A stretch of DNA of 64,000 bases. Origin: Flavobacteriales bacterium. GTDB lineage: Bacteria; Bacteroidota; Bacteroidia; Flavobacteriales_D; Sanyastnellaceae. Location of the stretch: positions 47,996-111,995 of the forward strand of contig CANIBZ010000003.1 of the NCBI GenBank assembly GCA_947466425.1. Direction: 5' to 3'. The notes below the pieces were generated by a model that was given only the letters and a program-made list of their open reading frames with translations, made no database searches and was not told the DNA's origin. Made by a program: the position numbers and the translations under genes. Of this stretch, positions 37,176 through 46,378 are shown one piece after another (position 1 is the stretch's first letter; every line of letters begins with the position of its first letter).

Positions 37176-37964
37176 GTGAGCAAAAAGGTAGTTATTAAAA
37201 CAAAGGATGAGATAAACGCCATCCGAAAGAGTTCTTTACTTGTAGGAAAAACGTTGGCAGAAATTGCCAAAATCGTTGAACCGGGTGTGACAACCTTGCA
37301 ACTGGATCGAGTTGCGGAAAGTTTTATTCGAGATCACGGGGCTTACCCTGGTTTTCTTGGATATCACGATTTCCCAAATTCAATCTGCGCAAGCGTTAAT
37401 CAGGCCGTTGTTCATGGAATACCGAATGCTCAACCATTGAAAGAGGGAGATATTGTCTCTGTAGATATTGGGGTGTTGTGGGAAGGATTTTGGGGAGATT
37501 CTGCATTCACATTCGCAGTTGGTCAAATATCTAGCGATTTACAAAAGTTGTTAGATGCAACAAGAATGTGTTTGGAGTTAGGAGTTGAACAGGCCGCCAT
37601 TGGAAAGCGAATTGGCGATATCGGTTATGCTGTGCAGAATTATGCAGAGGCTAACGGATACGGTGTAGTTCGTGAGTTGGTTGGACACGGAGTGGGGATT
37701 CAGTTACATGAAGCTCCGGAAGTGCCGAACTACGGTAGAAGAGGGCATGGCTTGGTTATGACTGAAGGGTTGGTTATTGCAATTGAACCAATGATTAACC
37801 TTGGAACGAAAAACGTAAGACAATTGAAAGACGGGTGGACAATTGAGACGCAAGACGGAAAGCCAAGTGCACACTTTGAACACACAGTGGCAGTTGGAGT
37901 AGGAGGAGCAGAGAAATTGTCTTCATTTGAAGAGATAGACGCAGCGTTAGCTGGAAAAAAATAA
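37176..37964 (+). CDS. map: type I methionine aminopeptidase
   Basis: 262 residues, starting at GTG 3 bases after secY. It removes the initiator methionine after deformylation, complementing def at 8825. The pita-bread fold metal ligands are visible: D in VSVDIGVLWEGF, D in GFWGDSAFTF, H in LVGHGVGIQLHEAPEVPNYG, E in AIEPM and E in FEHTVAV. The sequence SKKVVIKTKDEINAIRKSSLLVGKTL is a typical N-terminus. The GTG is supported by the tight junction and by the lack of a better ATG. Confidence 0.97.
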   Translation: MSKKVVIKTKDEINAIRKSSLLVGKTLAEIAKIVEPGVTTLQLDRVAESFIRDHGAYPGFLGYHDFPNSICASVNQAVVHGIPNAQPLKEGDIVSVDIGVLWEGFWGDSAFTFAVGQISSDLQKLLDATRMCLELGVEQAAIGKRIGDIGYAVQNYAEANGYGVVRELVGHGVGIQLHEAPEVPNYGRRGHGLVMTEGLVIAIEPMINLGTKNVRQLKDGWTIETQDGKPSAHFEHTVAVGVGGAEKLSSFEEIDAALAGKK

Positions 37965-37975
37965 TAAAAAACTGA

Positions 37976-38194
37976 ATGGCGAAACAGACATCGATAGAAC
38001 TAGACGGAACCATTGTTGAGGCATTGTCAAATGCAATGTTCCGTGTGGAGCTTGAAAATGGACACATCATCGTAGCTCATATTTCAGGGAAAATGCGAAT
38101 GCACTACATTCGAATTCTTCCAGGAGATAAAGTGAAAGTGGAAATGTCGCCTTACGATTTAACTAAAGGTCGAATTTGTTTTCGATATAAATAA
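37976..38194 (+). CDS. infA: translation initiation factor IF-1
   Basis: 72 residues, exact family length. IF-1 is an OB-fold protein that blocks the A site during initiation. Recognised by [72 protein letters not shown]. It lies between map (11 bases) and rpmJ (15 bases), the usual position in this phylum. Confidence 0.98.
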   Translation: MAKQTSIELDGTIVEALSNAMFRVELENGHIIVAHISGKMRMHYIRILPGDKVKVEMSPYDLTKGRICFRYK

Positions 38195-38209
38195 TAAAGT
38201 AGTAGAGAT

Positions 38210-38326
38210 ATGAAAGTACGTGCTTCAATTAAAAAGCGTTCAGCTGACTGCAAAATCGTTAGCCGAAAAGGTAAGCTTTATGTAATAAACAAGAAAAACC
38301 CGAAATTCAAACAAAGACAAGGATAA
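38210..38326 (+). CDS. rpmJ: 50S ribosomal protein L36 (bL36), zinc-ligand-poor form
   Basis: 38 residues: it starts [20 protein letters not shown] and ends PKFKQRQG. L36 is a small protein of the 50S stalk-base region. The usual C-x2-C-x12-C-x4-H zinc site is reduced to a single cysteine (C14); the other positions are Ala, Asn and Phe-type replacements. This is a natural zinc-independent variant known in Bacteroidota rather than a damaged gene. It sits between infA and rpsM as expected. Confidence 0.96.
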   Translation: MKVRASIKKRSADCKIVSRKGKLYVINKKNPKFKQRQG

Positions 38327-38348
38327 TTCCTTAAAATAAAGAATAACT

Positions 38349-38726
38349 ATGGCAAGGATTGCAGGTATAGATCTACCGCGTAACAAAAGAGGTGAAATAG
38401 GACTCACCTACATCTACGGAATAGGACGTTCAACGTCACGTAGAATCTTGGAACAGGCTGGAATTTCTTATGATAAGAAAGTTCAAGAATGGAACGACGA
38501 AGAATTAGGTTTGATTCGTAATTTCATAACCGAAGAATTGAAAGTAGAAGGCGCCTTGCGTTCAGAAACTCAATTAAACATTAAGCGATTAATGGATATC
38601 GGTTGCTACAGAGGTGTTCGTCACCGCTCTGGTTTGCCACTTCGTGGTCAAAGTACCAAAAACAACTCTCGTACCCGTAAAGGAAAACGTAAGACAGTTG
38701 CGAATAAAAAGAAAGCAGTTAAATAA
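38349..38726 (+). CDS. rpsM: 30S ribosomal protein S13 (uS13)
   Basis: 125 residues. S13 lies in the 30S head, bridges to the 50S and contacts P-site tRNA through its tail. Motifs: [39 protein letters not shown] with the helix-two-turn-helix region, and [38 protein letters not shown], the basic tail. It starts the alpha section, 22 bases after rpmJ. Confidence 0.98.
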   Translation: MARIAGIDLPRNKRGEIGLTYIYGIGRSTSRRILEQAGISYDKKVQEWNDEELGLIRNFITEELKVEGALRSETQLNIKRLMDIGCYRGVRHRSGLPLRGQSTKNNSRTRKGKRKTVANKKKAVK

Positions 38727-38748
38727 TCAATAAGCTAAGGCAAGAGAA

Positions 38749-39135
38749 ATGGCCAAAGTAGAAAAAAAGAAAAAGAAAAATGTGGTGGTGGAAGCTATGG
38801 GACAAGCCCATATTCAGTCCACGTTTAACAACATCATCATTAGTTTAACCAATAATTCTGGACAGGTGATCTCATGGTCATCTGCAGGGAAAATGGGATT
38901 CCGTGGTTCTAAAAAGAACACTCCGTACGCCGCTCAAATGGCTGCAGAGCAATGCGGTAAAGAAGCCCATGATCTTGGTCTAAGAAAGGTAAAGGTGTTT
39001 GTTAAAGGACCAGGAGCTGGACGCGAGTCTGCAATCCGCACCATTAACACAGTTGGAATTGAAGTATTGGAAATCGTTGACACGACTCCGCTTCCTCACA
39101 ACGGTTGTCGCCCTCCAAAAGCAAGAAGAATCTAA
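38749..39135 (+). CDS. rpsK: 30S ribosomal protein S11 (uS11)
   Basis: 128 residues. S11 forms part of the platform near the E site. After a very Lys-rich start ([19 protein letters not shown]), the body reads [109 protein letters not shown] with the GPGxGRExAIR signature. Confidence 0.98.
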   Translation: MAKVEKKKKKNVVVEAMGQAHIQSTFNNIIISLTNNSGQVISWSSAGKMGFRGSKKNTPYAAQMAAEQCGKEAHDLGLRKVKVFVKGPGAGRESAIRTINTVGIEVLEIVDTTPLPHNGCRPPKARRI

Positions 39136-39153
39136 TTTTTAGAAGAAAAAGAA

Positions 39154-39756
39154 ATGGCAAGATACATTGGCCCAAAAACAAAGATTGCGCGAAGATTTCG
39201 TGAAGCAATCTACGGACCTGATAAAGGACTAGAGAAGCGTAACTTCCCACCCGGACAACACGGTCCGAACAAGCGTCGCGCGAAGCAAAGCGAATATTCA
39301 ATTCAGTTAACTGAAAAGCAGAAGGCAAAATATACCTACGGTATCCTTGAGCGTCAGTTCTCTAATTTGTACAAGAAAGCTTCAGCACGTCCAGGTGTAA
39401 CCGGAGAAATCCTATTAGCACTGTGCGAATCACGTCTCGATAACACTGTTTTCCGTTTAGGAATTGCTACAAAACGCAGCGGTGCTCGTCAACTGGTTTC
39501 TCACAACCATATTTTGGTAAACGGAAATGTTGTAAACATCCCTTCATACCAATTGCGTCCAGGAGATCGTATTTCAGTTCGTGAAAAATCGAAATCATTA
39601 GAAGCAATTACGATGGCATTAGCTACCCGTAAGAATTTCGACTGGTTGGCTTGGAACGATTCTAACAAAGAGGGCGTTTTCATGAAATTCCCTGAGCGTG
39701 TTCAAATACCAGAAAACATTCGCGAGCAATTAATCGTCGAATTGTACTCTAAATAA
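39154..39756 (+). CDS. rpsD: 30S ribosomal protein S4 (uS4), zinc-free form
   Basis: 200 residues. S4 nucleates 30S assembly and binds mRNA at the entry channel. Motifs: [21 protein letters not shown] at the N-terminus, [34 protein letters not shown], and the S4 RNA-binding domain [51 protein letters not shown]. The N-terminal CxxxxxCC zinc cluster of some S4 proteins is absent. In E. coli S4 represses the alpha operon; no leader structure for this is visible. Confidence 0.98.
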   Translation: MARYIGPKTKIARRFREAIYGPDKGLEKRNFPPGQHGPNKRRAKQSEYSIQLTEKQKAKYTYGILERQFSNLYKKASARPGVTGEILLALCESRLDNTVFRLGIATKRSGARQLVSHNHILVNGNVVNIPSYQLRPGDRISVREKSKSLEAITMALATRKNFDWLAWNDSNKEGVFMKFPERVQIPENIREQLIVELYSK

Positions 39757-39778
39757 TCCTTAATTTAAAATTAACTCA

Positions 39779-40771
39779 ATGGCTATATTAGATTTCGTAA
39801 AACCGGACAAAGTCGTAATGCTAGAAAGCAATGACTTTACAGGTACTTTCGAATTTCGTCCTCTGGAACCAGGCTTCGGAATAACGATTGGAAACGCATT
39901 ACGTCGTATCCTTCTTTCTTCTCTTGAAGGTTTCGCTATCACTTCAATCAAAATTGAAGGCGTAGATCACGAGTTTTCTTCTATCAAAGGAGTTGTGGAA
40001 GATGTTACCGAAATCATCCTTAATTTGAAACAAGTTCGTTTCAAGCGTCAAATTGAAGGGACAGATTACGAGAAAGTTACTATTAGCATTAACGGTCAGG
40101 AGCAATTCAAGGCTGGAGATATAAGTAATTTCACATCAGCTTTCCAAGTGTTGAACCCAGATTTAGTTATCTGCAACATGGAGCCAAAAGTAAAGTTACG
40201 TATTGATTTAGCGATTGGTATGGGACGTGGTTACAGACCTGCTGAAGAAAACAAAACGTCAAGTGCACCAGTTGGAACAGTGTTCATCGATTCGATCTTC
40301 ACTCCAATACGTAACGTGAAATTTTCTGTGGAAAACTTCCGTGTAGAGCAAAAGACTGACTATGAGAAGCTAATCCTTGAAATCCAAGGTGATGGTTCAA
40401 TTACTCCTAAAAACGCACTTCAAGAAGCAGCTAAAATATTAATTCATCACTTCATGTTGTTTAGCGACGAGCGTATTACGCTTGAAACTGAAATCAAGCG
40501 CGAAGTAGAAGAGTTTGATGAGTCTTCATTGCACATGCGTCAATTGTTGAAAACGAAGCTAGTGGATATGGACTTAAGCGTTCGTGCATTGAATTGCTTG
40601 AAAGCTGCCGATATTGAAACATTAGGTGACTTAGTGTCTTTCAACAAGAACGATTTGTTGAAGTTCCGTAACTTTGGAAAGAAATCTCTTACCGAGTTGG
40701 AAGAATTAGTAGAAAGCAAAGGTTTGCACTTCGGAATGAACGTTGCAAAGTATAAATTGGATAGAGATTAA
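39779..40771 (+). CDS. rpoA: DNA-directed RNA polymerase alpha subunit
   Basis: 330 residues. The N-terminal domain (about 1-235) directs polymerase assembly: [54 protein letters not shown] is the dimerisation signature. The C-terminal domain (about 255-325: [61 protein letters not shown]) binds DNA and activators through two HhH motifs. Full length. It is encoded with ribosomal proteins, coupling transcription and translation capacity. Confidence 0.98.
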   Translation: MAILDFVKPDKVVMLESNDFTGTFEFRPLEPGFGITIGNALRRILLSSLEGFAITSIKIEGVDHEFSSIKGVVEDVTEIILNLKQVRFKRQIEGTDYEKVTISINGQEQFKAGDISNFTSAFQVLNPDLVICNMEPKVKLRIDLAIGMGRGYRPAEENKTSSAPVGTVFIDSIFTPIRNVKFSVENFRVEQKTDYEKLILEIQGDGSITPKNALQEAAKILIHHFMLFSDERITLETEIKREVEEFDESSLHMRQLLKTKLVDMDLSVRALNCLKAADIETLGDLVSFNKNDLLKFRNFGKKSLTELEELVESKGLHFGMNVAKYKLDRD

Positions 40772-40805
40772 CCCCTACTGACAATCAGTAGCAGAAAGTA
40801 CAATT

Positions 40806-41348
40806 ATGAGACACGGAAAAACGAATAACCATTTAGGTAGAAAGGCAGAGCACCGTCGTGCAATGCTAGCTAATATGGCAAACTCACTTATCGAGCACAA
40901 ACGCATTAATACAACACTTGCTAAAGCGAAAGCTTTACGTAAGTATGTTGAACCACTCCTCACCAAGTCGAAAACCGACAGCACACACAACAGAAGAACC
41001 GTTTTCAGTTATTTGAAAAACAAAGAAGCTGTTACTGAATTGTTTCGTGCCATCGCTCCGGAAATAGCGACTCGCCCTGGTGGATACACACGTATCATTC
41101 GCACGGGATACCGTCAAGGTGATAACGCGGAAATGTGTATGATGGAGCTAGTTGATTTTAACACAATCTACGGTAAAGAAGTTGAGCAGGCAACAGCTAA
41201 AAAACGTACTCGTCGTGGTGCGGCTAAGAAAACAGATGATGTTGCCTTAGAAGGCGGTACAGATGTAATCGAAGCTACAGAGGTTGATGCAGAGGCGAAG
41301 CCGAAAAAAACAAGAAAAAAGAAAGACGACTCTACGTCAGCGGAATAA
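40806..41348 (+). CDS. rplQ: 50S ribosomal protein L17 (bL17) with C-terminal extension
   Basis: 180 residues, about 55-60 more than E. coli L17. The core ([58 protein letters not shown], then [28 protein letters not shown]) is typical. The added tail from about residue 122 is Lys/Thr/Glu-rich ([20 protein letters not shown] and [16 protein letters not shown]), low-complexity and probably disordered; similar tails occur in other Bacteroidota. It is the last gene before the terminator at 41373. Confidence 0.97.
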   Translation: MRHGKTNNHLGRKAEHRRAMLANMANSLIEHKRINTTLAKAKALRKYVEPLLTKSKTDSTHNRRTVFSYLKNKEAVTELFRAIAPEIATRPGGYTRIIRTGYRQGDNAEMCMMELVDFNTIYGKEVEQATAKKRTRRGAAKKTDDVALEGGTDVIEATEVDAEAKPKKTRKKKDDSTSAE

Positions 41349-41372
41349 TTCCACTTGACATGAATAAAAATT

Positions 41373-41416
41373 AAAGCAGCAGATTGCATATTGTAATCTT
41401 GCTGCTTTTGTTTTTA
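41373..41416 (+). terminator. terminator of the ribosomal supercluster
   Basis: Stem AAAGCAGCAGATT / AATC(T)TTGCTGCTTT with one bulged base and a 9-base loop, followed by a T-rich tail (TTGTTTTT). It is the first clear terminator after rpsL, about 17.7 kb upstream. Confidence 0.82.
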
Positions 41417-41590
41417 CAGCGAATTTCGAATAGATGGAAATTGTATCTTCAAAGAGAATCGCAAGAAGCCATCATGTATGTCAATCGTCGGACTGTTTAT
41501 TTGGTGCTAGATTTCGATGAAAGTGTACTTTCTTATCTGCGAATTTGTAAGTTGTTGAAAAGTTCGCTTTTATTCTTTGGCTGATAATCT

Positions 41591-41598
41591 TAACTTTG
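41591..41598 (+). promoter_or_regulatory. candidate -7 element for carA
   Basis: TAACTTTG, exact TAnnTTTG, ending 7 bases before the carA ATG. No TTG at the expected distance (TTT instead). The implied leader is about 4 bases. Confidence 0.5.
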
Positions 41599-41605
41599 TT
41601 CTTTA

Positions 41606-42718
41606 ATGAGACAAGAATCTATACCTGCGGTGCTGCTCCTTCAAGACGGTACCGTTTTTTATGGCCAAAGTTGTGGCGCGAAAGGAACATCAACTGGTGA
41701 GATTGCCTTCAACACGGCAATGACTGGATACCAAGAGGTTTTTACTGACCCCTCTTATTACGGACAGTGTTTGGTTATGGCAACTTCCCACATTGGGAAT
41801 TATGGAGTTCATTCAGAAGAAGTAGAGTCTGGAAAATGTCAAGTGTCAGGAATTATCATTAAGAAATTTTCCGATGTTGCAAGCCGAGTTGGTGGTGCAG
41901 GAACACTTCAAGATTATCTCGTTCGTGACGGTGTTGTTGGGATTTGCGATTTAGATACTCGCGCATTGGTTCGTCATATTCGCACCAATGGAGCAATGAA
42001 TTGTATTATTTCAACCGAGTCAACCGATATTGAATTTCTACGACAATCGTTGGACAAGGCCCCTAACATGGATGGCCTAGAATTGGCTTCCCGAGTGGCT
42101 TGCAAGGAGGCCTTTGAATACGGATGCTCAGATGCTGAAGTTAAAATTGCTGTTCTTGACTTTGGAGTGAAGTTGAACATTCTGCGCTGTCTAGCAGAAC
42201 GCGGAGCATTTATTAAAGTATTTCCTTTGAACGTTTCCTTGGAAGAAATTCAAGCCTGGTCTCCCGATGGTGTCATGTTTTCAAATGGCCCCGGCGATCC
42301 GTCGGCAATGCCCTATACAATAGATTTGACTGCAAAGATTATTGAAACAGGAATGCCGTGTTTCGGTATATGTCTTGGTCATCAGTTGATTGGTCTGAGT
42401 CAAGGACTTAAAACGGAGAAAATGTTTAACGGTCATCGTGGCGTGAATCACCCTATTAAAAATCTCATCACCGGAAAAGGTGAAATAACAAGCCAAAATC
42501 ATGGCTTTGTGATCTCAAAGGAAAGCATAGCGAACAATTCAGATATTGAGATTACACATATTCACTTAAATGACAATACCGTCGCTGGAATTCGTTTGAA
42601 ATCAAAACCCGTATTTTCTGTTCAGTATCATCCAGAAGCAAGCGCTGGACCGCATGACTCTAGATACCTTTTCGATGATTTTATCTCCCGTGTTAAATCG
42701 GAAAGCGTAAAGGCTTAA
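41606..42718 (+). CDS. carA: carbamoyl-phosphate synthase small subunit
   Basis: 370 residues. It hydrolyses glutamine and passes ammonia to CarB for carbamoyl phosphate, the precursor of pyrimidines and arginine. The N-terminal domain has GxxGEIAFNTAMTGYQEVFTDPSYYGQ; the class I amidotransferase domain has the nucleophile C256 in FGICLGHQ and H342 and E344 in VQYHPEAS. carB is not adjacent. The last base of its stop codon is the first base of the next start codon (TAATG), a one-base overlap with the membrane protein gene. Confidence 0.97.
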   Translation: MRQESIPAVLLLQDGTVFYGQSCGAKGTSTGEIAFNTAMTGYQEVFTDPSYYGQCLVMATSHIGNYGVHSEEVESGKCQVSGIIIKKFSDVASRVGGAGTLQDYLVRDGVVGICDLDTRALVRHIRTNGAMNCIISTESTDIEFLRQSLDKAPNMDGLELASRVACKEAFEYGCSDAEVKIAVLDFGVKLNILRCLAERGAFIKVFPLNVSLEEIQAWSPDGVMFSNGPGDPSAMPYTIDLTAKIIETGMPCFGICLGHQLIGLSQGLKTEKMFNGHRGVNHPIKNLITGKGEITSQNHGFVISKESIANNSDIEITHIHLNDNTVAGIRLKSKPVFSVQYHPEASAGPHDSRYLFDDFISRVKSESVKA

Positions 42719-44190
42719 TGAATACCCTTACGAGGTTCTGGGAGAAGCCGGAAGGAAAGGTTTTCGGCGTAGCGGCAGTCGTTTACATTCTGCTGGCCCT
42801 CTTTGCAAACGGAGTGAATGGCGGAGCAGATACCTTCGTTCATTATCAAATGTCTCGTTATTCATGGATTCATCCTGAGCTTCTCTTAAATCAATGGGGA
42901 AAGCCAGTATTTACAGTGCTTTTTTCACCAATTGCGCAATTCGGATTGAAAGCAGTGATTTGGGCAAATCTTGCCTTAATATTTTTTGAAGCCTTCCTCG
43001 TGTTGAAAATTGCAAATCAACTTCAACTGAAAAGAAGCTGGTTAGCACCATTGCTTTTCCTCACGTGTCCTGTTGTTTTTGATAATGCAGTTTCAGCGCT
43101 TACTGAAATAATTTGCGCGCTTTTTCTTATCCTGTTTATTCATTGGAGTTTAAAAAGGAAGTTCGCTGTTGCCGCTTTGATTCTAAGTTTTATGCCTTTT
43201 GCAAGAAGCGAGGGGTTTGTTGTTCTTGGAATTGCAGCCATGTTTTTCTTTTTTACCAGACGTTGGAAATACCTTCCTTTATTGGCCTTCGGATCCATTG
43301 TTCTGAACACTATAGGATTTTGTTATACAGGCTTACCGTTATGGATTTTCGAATCTAATCCTTATGTTCATACAGAGATTACTGCATACGGAAGTGGAAG
43401 TTTCTTTCACTTCTTTATTTGGTCAATTCCTGTTTTTGGAATCGGATTTTTTTTCTTGCTGAAATACACTTGGAACAGTGTTTCCGAGGTTCAAAACAGA
43501 ATAACAATAGACAGGAAGAAGGGTGTAGCTTCGGCAGATTCTGATACTTTCGTGTTGAGGCATCAAGTGTTATTCTGGATTGTCTTAGGTTCCTTTTGGG
43601 GTTATTTCATGGCACATACAACATTGTGGTGGTTGGGCATGTGGGCTAGTTTAGGATTGCTTCGAGTTATGTTCGTGGTAGCTGCACCTATGGTAATTAT
43701 TGCGTTAATTGAAATGAATAAATTCTTAGACGCGAAACCGAGATTAGGAAAATGGAATTCCGTGAAAGTGCTCGTATTTGTTTTATGCGGAACTGCTTTC
43801 GGTTCAAATACGCTCATTCTCGGAGCCTTTGGAGCCCCCGTGGAATATGGAATTGAAGAATCTGTTTTAGATAACATGCATCAATGGATGTTAGCTGAAA
43901 ATATTAAAACGGAAGGGAGGGTTTTTGCGGGGCATGCCTATGTAACAGTTCTTTTAAACATCGATCCTAATGATTATAGTAAGAACCACCAATTACGGGA
44001 CTTTATGTTCGCTCAAAGCGGCGATTTAATTGTGTGGGATGGTCACTACGGCCCGAATGAAGAGCAAACTCCAATCGAAGAAATAGAAGCAGATTCAACC
44101 TTGGTTTTTTTGAAGGAATTCAGACCGAAAAAGGAATACCGCCCCCTCAATGACCTCCCTTTTTATGTGCGGCTCTATAGAAAGAAATAG
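42718..44190 (+). CDS. multi-pass membrane protein, probable GT-C type glycosyltransferase
   Basis: 490 residues. About ten to twelve hydrophobic segments from 15 to 390 and a soluble C-terminal region (about 390-490). The first extracytoplasmic loop contains GGADTFVHYQMSRYSWIHPELLLNQWGKPVF, reminiscent of the acidic/His-containing first loop of GT-C fold glycosyltransferases that use lipid-linked sugars. The soluble tail (VFAGHAYVTVLLNID, LIVWDGHYGPNEEQ) resembles tails of such proteins. Family membership is inferred from the topology, not from a definitive motif. Coupled to carA by TAATG, though the functional link is unclear. Confidence 0.72.
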   Translation: MNTLTRFWEKPEGKVFGVAAVVYILLALFANGVNGGADTFVHYQMSRYSWIHPELLLNQWGKPVFTVLFSPIAQFGLKAVIWANLALIFFEAFLVLKIANQLQLKRSWLAPLLFLTCPVVFDNAVSALTEIICALFLILFIHWSLKRKFAVAALILSFMPFARSEGFVVLGIAAMFFFFTRRWKYLPLLAFGSIVLNTIGFCYTGLPLWIFESNPYVHTEITAYGSGSFFHFFIWSIPVFGIGFFFLLKYTWNSVSEVQNRITIDRKKGVASADSDTFVLRHQVLFWIVLGSFWGYFMAHTTLWWLGMWASLGLLRVMFVVAAPMVIIALIEMNKFLDAKPRLGKWNSVKVLVFVLCGTAFGSNTLILGAFGAPVEYGIEESVLDNMHQWMLAENIKTEGRVFAGHAYVTVLLNIDPNDYSKNHQLRDFMFAQSGDLIVWDGHYGPNEEQTPIEEIEADSTLVFLKEFRPKKEYRPLNDLPFYVRLYRKK

Positions 44191-44192
44191 CA

Positions 44193-44225
44193 AAAAAAAA
44201 CAGCACTTGTTTGTGCTGTTTTCGT
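44193..44225. terminator. bidirectional terminator between convergent genes
   Basis: Stem AAAACAGCAC / GTGCTGTTTT with a TTGTTT loop, preceded by an A-tract and followed by T-rich sequence. It serves the membrane protein gene on one strand and mdh on the other. Confidence 0.88.
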
Positions 44226-44240
44226 TTCGAACAAAATAAG

Positions 44241-45176
44241 TTAGAACAAATTCATTGAATCTAAAACCCCCATGACTTCTTTAACCGAAGTAGCAGAGCT
44301 CTCTAACAAAGCCTTCTCAGAATCATTCAACTTCAATTCAATAATTTCTTCAATTCCGTTTTTACCAAGTTTAACTGGAACGCCAAGATAAATATCTTTC
44401 ATCCCGTACTCACCGTTCAATAACGCGCAAACTGGGAAAATTCGCTTTTGGTCGCGAACGATTGCTTCAACCATCTGTGCAGCAGCAGCTCCAGGAGCAT
44501 ACCATGCAGAGGTTCCCAAAAGATTTACAATTTCGCCACCGCCAGTCTTCGTGCGATCAACAATAGCATTCAATTTCTCTTCAGAAATTAATTCAGTTAC
44601 CGGAATCCCTCCAACAGTTGTGTAACGCGGAAGCGGAACCATGGTATCCCCATGTCCACCCATCAACACCGCTTGAATGTCTTTTGGTGAGCAGTTCAAT
44701 TCAGAAGCAATGAACGCACGGTAACGCGCAGTGTCAAGTATGCCAGCCATTCCGAATACTTTCTTGCTGTCAACTTTTGCCGCAAGGAATGCGCAGTAGG
44801 TCATAACGTCAAGTGGATTCGATACAATAACAATAATTGCATCTGGAGAATACTTGACGATATTTTCAGTAACACTTTTTACAATGCCGGCGTTTGTCGC
44901 GATCAAATCATCACGACTCATACCTGGCTTTCTAGGCAATCCGCTTGTGATTACAACAACATCTGAATTAGCTGTTGCAGCATAATCATTGGTGCTACCA
45001 ACGGTTCTGCTGTCATATAAATTTATAGGGGCTGTTTGCCAGATGTCAAGGGCTTTTCCTTCTGCAAATCCTGGCTTGATGTCCAACAATACAATCTCGT
45101 TGGCAATTTCTCGATGAGCTAATACATCGGCACAAGTTGCACCAACATTTCCCGCTCCAACAACAGTTACTTTCAT
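44241..45176 (-). CDS. mdh: malate dehydrogenase
   Basis: 311 residues from MKVTVVGAG; the frame extends 6 residues further but the Rossmann fold starts here. It oxidises malate to oxaloacetate with NAD in the TCA cycle. Seen: GAGNVGATCA at 7-16, D32 in LLDIKPG (NAD preference), the substrate arginines R82 and R88 in LPRKPGMSR, N120 in VSNPLD, D148 and R151 in LDTARYR, and H175 in GGHGDTM. The tripartite LDH-like type usual in Bacteroidota. A convergent terminator lies beyond its stop. Confidence 0.96.
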   Translation of the reverse strand: MKVTVVGAGNVGATCADVLAHREIANEIVLLDIKPGFAEGKALDIWQTAPINLYDSRTVGSTNDYAATANSDVVVITSGLPRKPGMSRDDLIATNAGIVKSVTENIVKYSPDAIIVIVSNPLDVMTYCAFLAAKVDSKKVFGMAGILDTARYRAFIASELNCSPKDIQAVLMGGHGDTMVPLPRYTTVGGIPVTELISEEKLNAIVDRTKTGGGEIVNLLGTSAWYAPGAAAAQMVEAIVRDQKRIFPVCALLNGEYGMKDIYLGVPVKLGKNGIEEIIELKLNDSEKALLESSATSVKEVMGVLDSMNLF

Positions 45177-45191
45177 GTGTTCTATTTTTTG

Positions 45192-45199
45192 CAAAATTA
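45192..45199 (-). promoter_or_regulatory. candidate -7 element for mdh
   Basis: On the minus strand TAATTTTG followed by C, exact TAnnTTTG, with the -33 position occupied by TTC. It lies 15 bases before the chosen ATG at 45176, and transcription would start just outside the longer ORF start at 45194, so it supports the shorter start. Confidence 0.55.
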
Positions 45200-45239
45200 G
45201 TGAAACAAGCGGGCTGTTGAAAATGATTTTTATTTAAAA

Positions 45240-45270
45240 TTGGAATCAGTTTTTTTTTGGCCTAATTTTC
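45240..45270 (+). promoter_or_regulatory. candidate promoter of the MORN-protease-hydrolase operon
   Basis: TTG at 45240-45242, a 20-base spacer and TAATTTTC at 45263-45270 (one mismatch). The predicted leader is about 24 bases to the start at 45298. It is divergent from the mdh promoter. Confidence 0.45.
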
Positions 45271-45297
45271 CCTATGAATTAAGAAACTATTAAAGAT

Positions 45298-46374
45298 ATG
45301 ATTACAAAAATCCGTGTGATATTTACTTTGGCCGCATTGCTTGTTTCATTGCAAGATGGTTTCTCCCAAGTTCCAGGCAAGGTGTTTCCTGACGGGGAAT
45401 TTGGAAAGGATTATAATGCCTTCGATGCTAAGAACAAGCGTGATGGTATATGGATAAGAGTTTATCAAAGCCATAATGATATTATGTATTATAAAGGAAA
45501 ATTCGCTCATGGTGTGCCGACGGGTATTTTTGAGTTTTATAGCGAAAATGGTCTTTTGAAATCAGTTGTAGATCATGTTCAAGATACCACCATTAACGAT
45601 GTTACCAATTACTACGCGGATGGTAAAACGGTTATAAGTAAAGGAAGGTATGTTGGTAAGAGCATTAATAAAAAATGGAATAGAAACAAGGAAGGTCGTT
45701 GGGAATTTTATGATGAAAAGGGACATTTGATTCGGTTTGAAAACTACAAAGACAATATTCTTTCTGGAGAATCAAAGGTTTATTACTCCAACGGTCAGCT
45801 GTCACATGAATTAATTTATGTGAATGGTAAATTAAATGGTCCTTTTCAGGAATTCAACAGCGATGGCCTATTAGCCAAGAAAGGCGCGTATTTAGATGAT
45901 AACTTCCATGGTGTTGTAGTTTTTAATGACAGTGAAGGAAGAAAACGCAAAGAGGGTAAGTTCGTTAAAGGAAAAAAGGAAGGGGAGTGGTCATACTATG
46001 CGCCAAGCGGTGTTTTAGAAGCCGTTGTGATTTTTAAAAATGATATAGAAGGAGAAAAGAAATACGCGAATGGTACCTTCGATTTTTATTTTGCAAATGA
46101 AATTCCAAAGGCAGAGTACACTTACAGAAACTTTTTGTTGGAAGGGAAATTTGTAGAGTTTTATGAAACGGGGCATTTCATACAGATACCAGCAAGTGAA
46201 GAAGATCAGGCTGAGGGAATAATTTATAGAGAGCAATTGGTTGACACCCAAGTTAAGAGGAAGGGCAATTATCTTGGAGGTAAATTGAATGGTGAGATTA
46301 CCTATTTCAACATTGGCGGTGAGGTTGAGAAAATAGAAGTTTATGAAAAGGGGATATTAAAGTCAACGAAATAA
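45298..46374 (+). CDS. secreted MORN-2 repeat protein
   Basis: 358 residues. A signal peptide (residues 1-24, cleavage near GFSQ) is followed by several copies of the MORN_2 pattern Y-x-x-G-x-x-x-x-x-x-x-x-Y-x-x-x-G-x-L: YKGKFAHGVPTGIFEFYSENGLLKS, YSNGQLSHELIYVNGKLNGPFQEF, EGKFVKGKKEGEWSYYAPSGVLEA, KGNYLGGKLNGEITYFN. Databases often name such proteins 'YwqK family antitoxin', but there is no toxin nearby and a signal peptide points outside the cytoplasm. Function unknown. It leads a three-gene unit, 4 bases before the protease gene. Confidence 0.8.
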   Translation: MITKIRVIFTLAALLVSLQDGFSQVPGKVFPDGEFGKDYNAFDAKNKRDGIWIRVYQSHNDIMYYKGKFAHGVPTGIFEFYSENGLLKSVVDHVQDTTINDVTNYYADGKTVISKGRYVGKSINKKWNRNKEGRWEFYDEKGHLIRFENYKDNILSGESKVYYSNGQLSHELIYVNGKLNGPFQEFNSDGLLAKKGAYLDDNFHGVVVFNDSEGRKRKEGKFVKGKKEGEWSYYAPSGVLEAVVIFKNDIEGEKKYANGTFDFYFANEIPKAEYTYRNFLLEGKFVEFYETGHFIQIPASEEDQAEGIIYREQLVDTQVKRKGNYLGGKLNGEITYFNIGGEVEKIEVYEKGILKSTK

Positions 46375-46378
46375 GCGT

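Noticed and set aside
41384..41584. 66-residue ORF between rplQ and carA
   Set aside because: It begins inside the rplQ terminator, has no ATG at its start, and no recognisable domain.
45298..46374. Toxin-antitoxin system (YwqK family antitoxin label)
   Set aside because: There is a signal peptide and no adjacent toxin; MORN repeats alone do not show antitoxin function.
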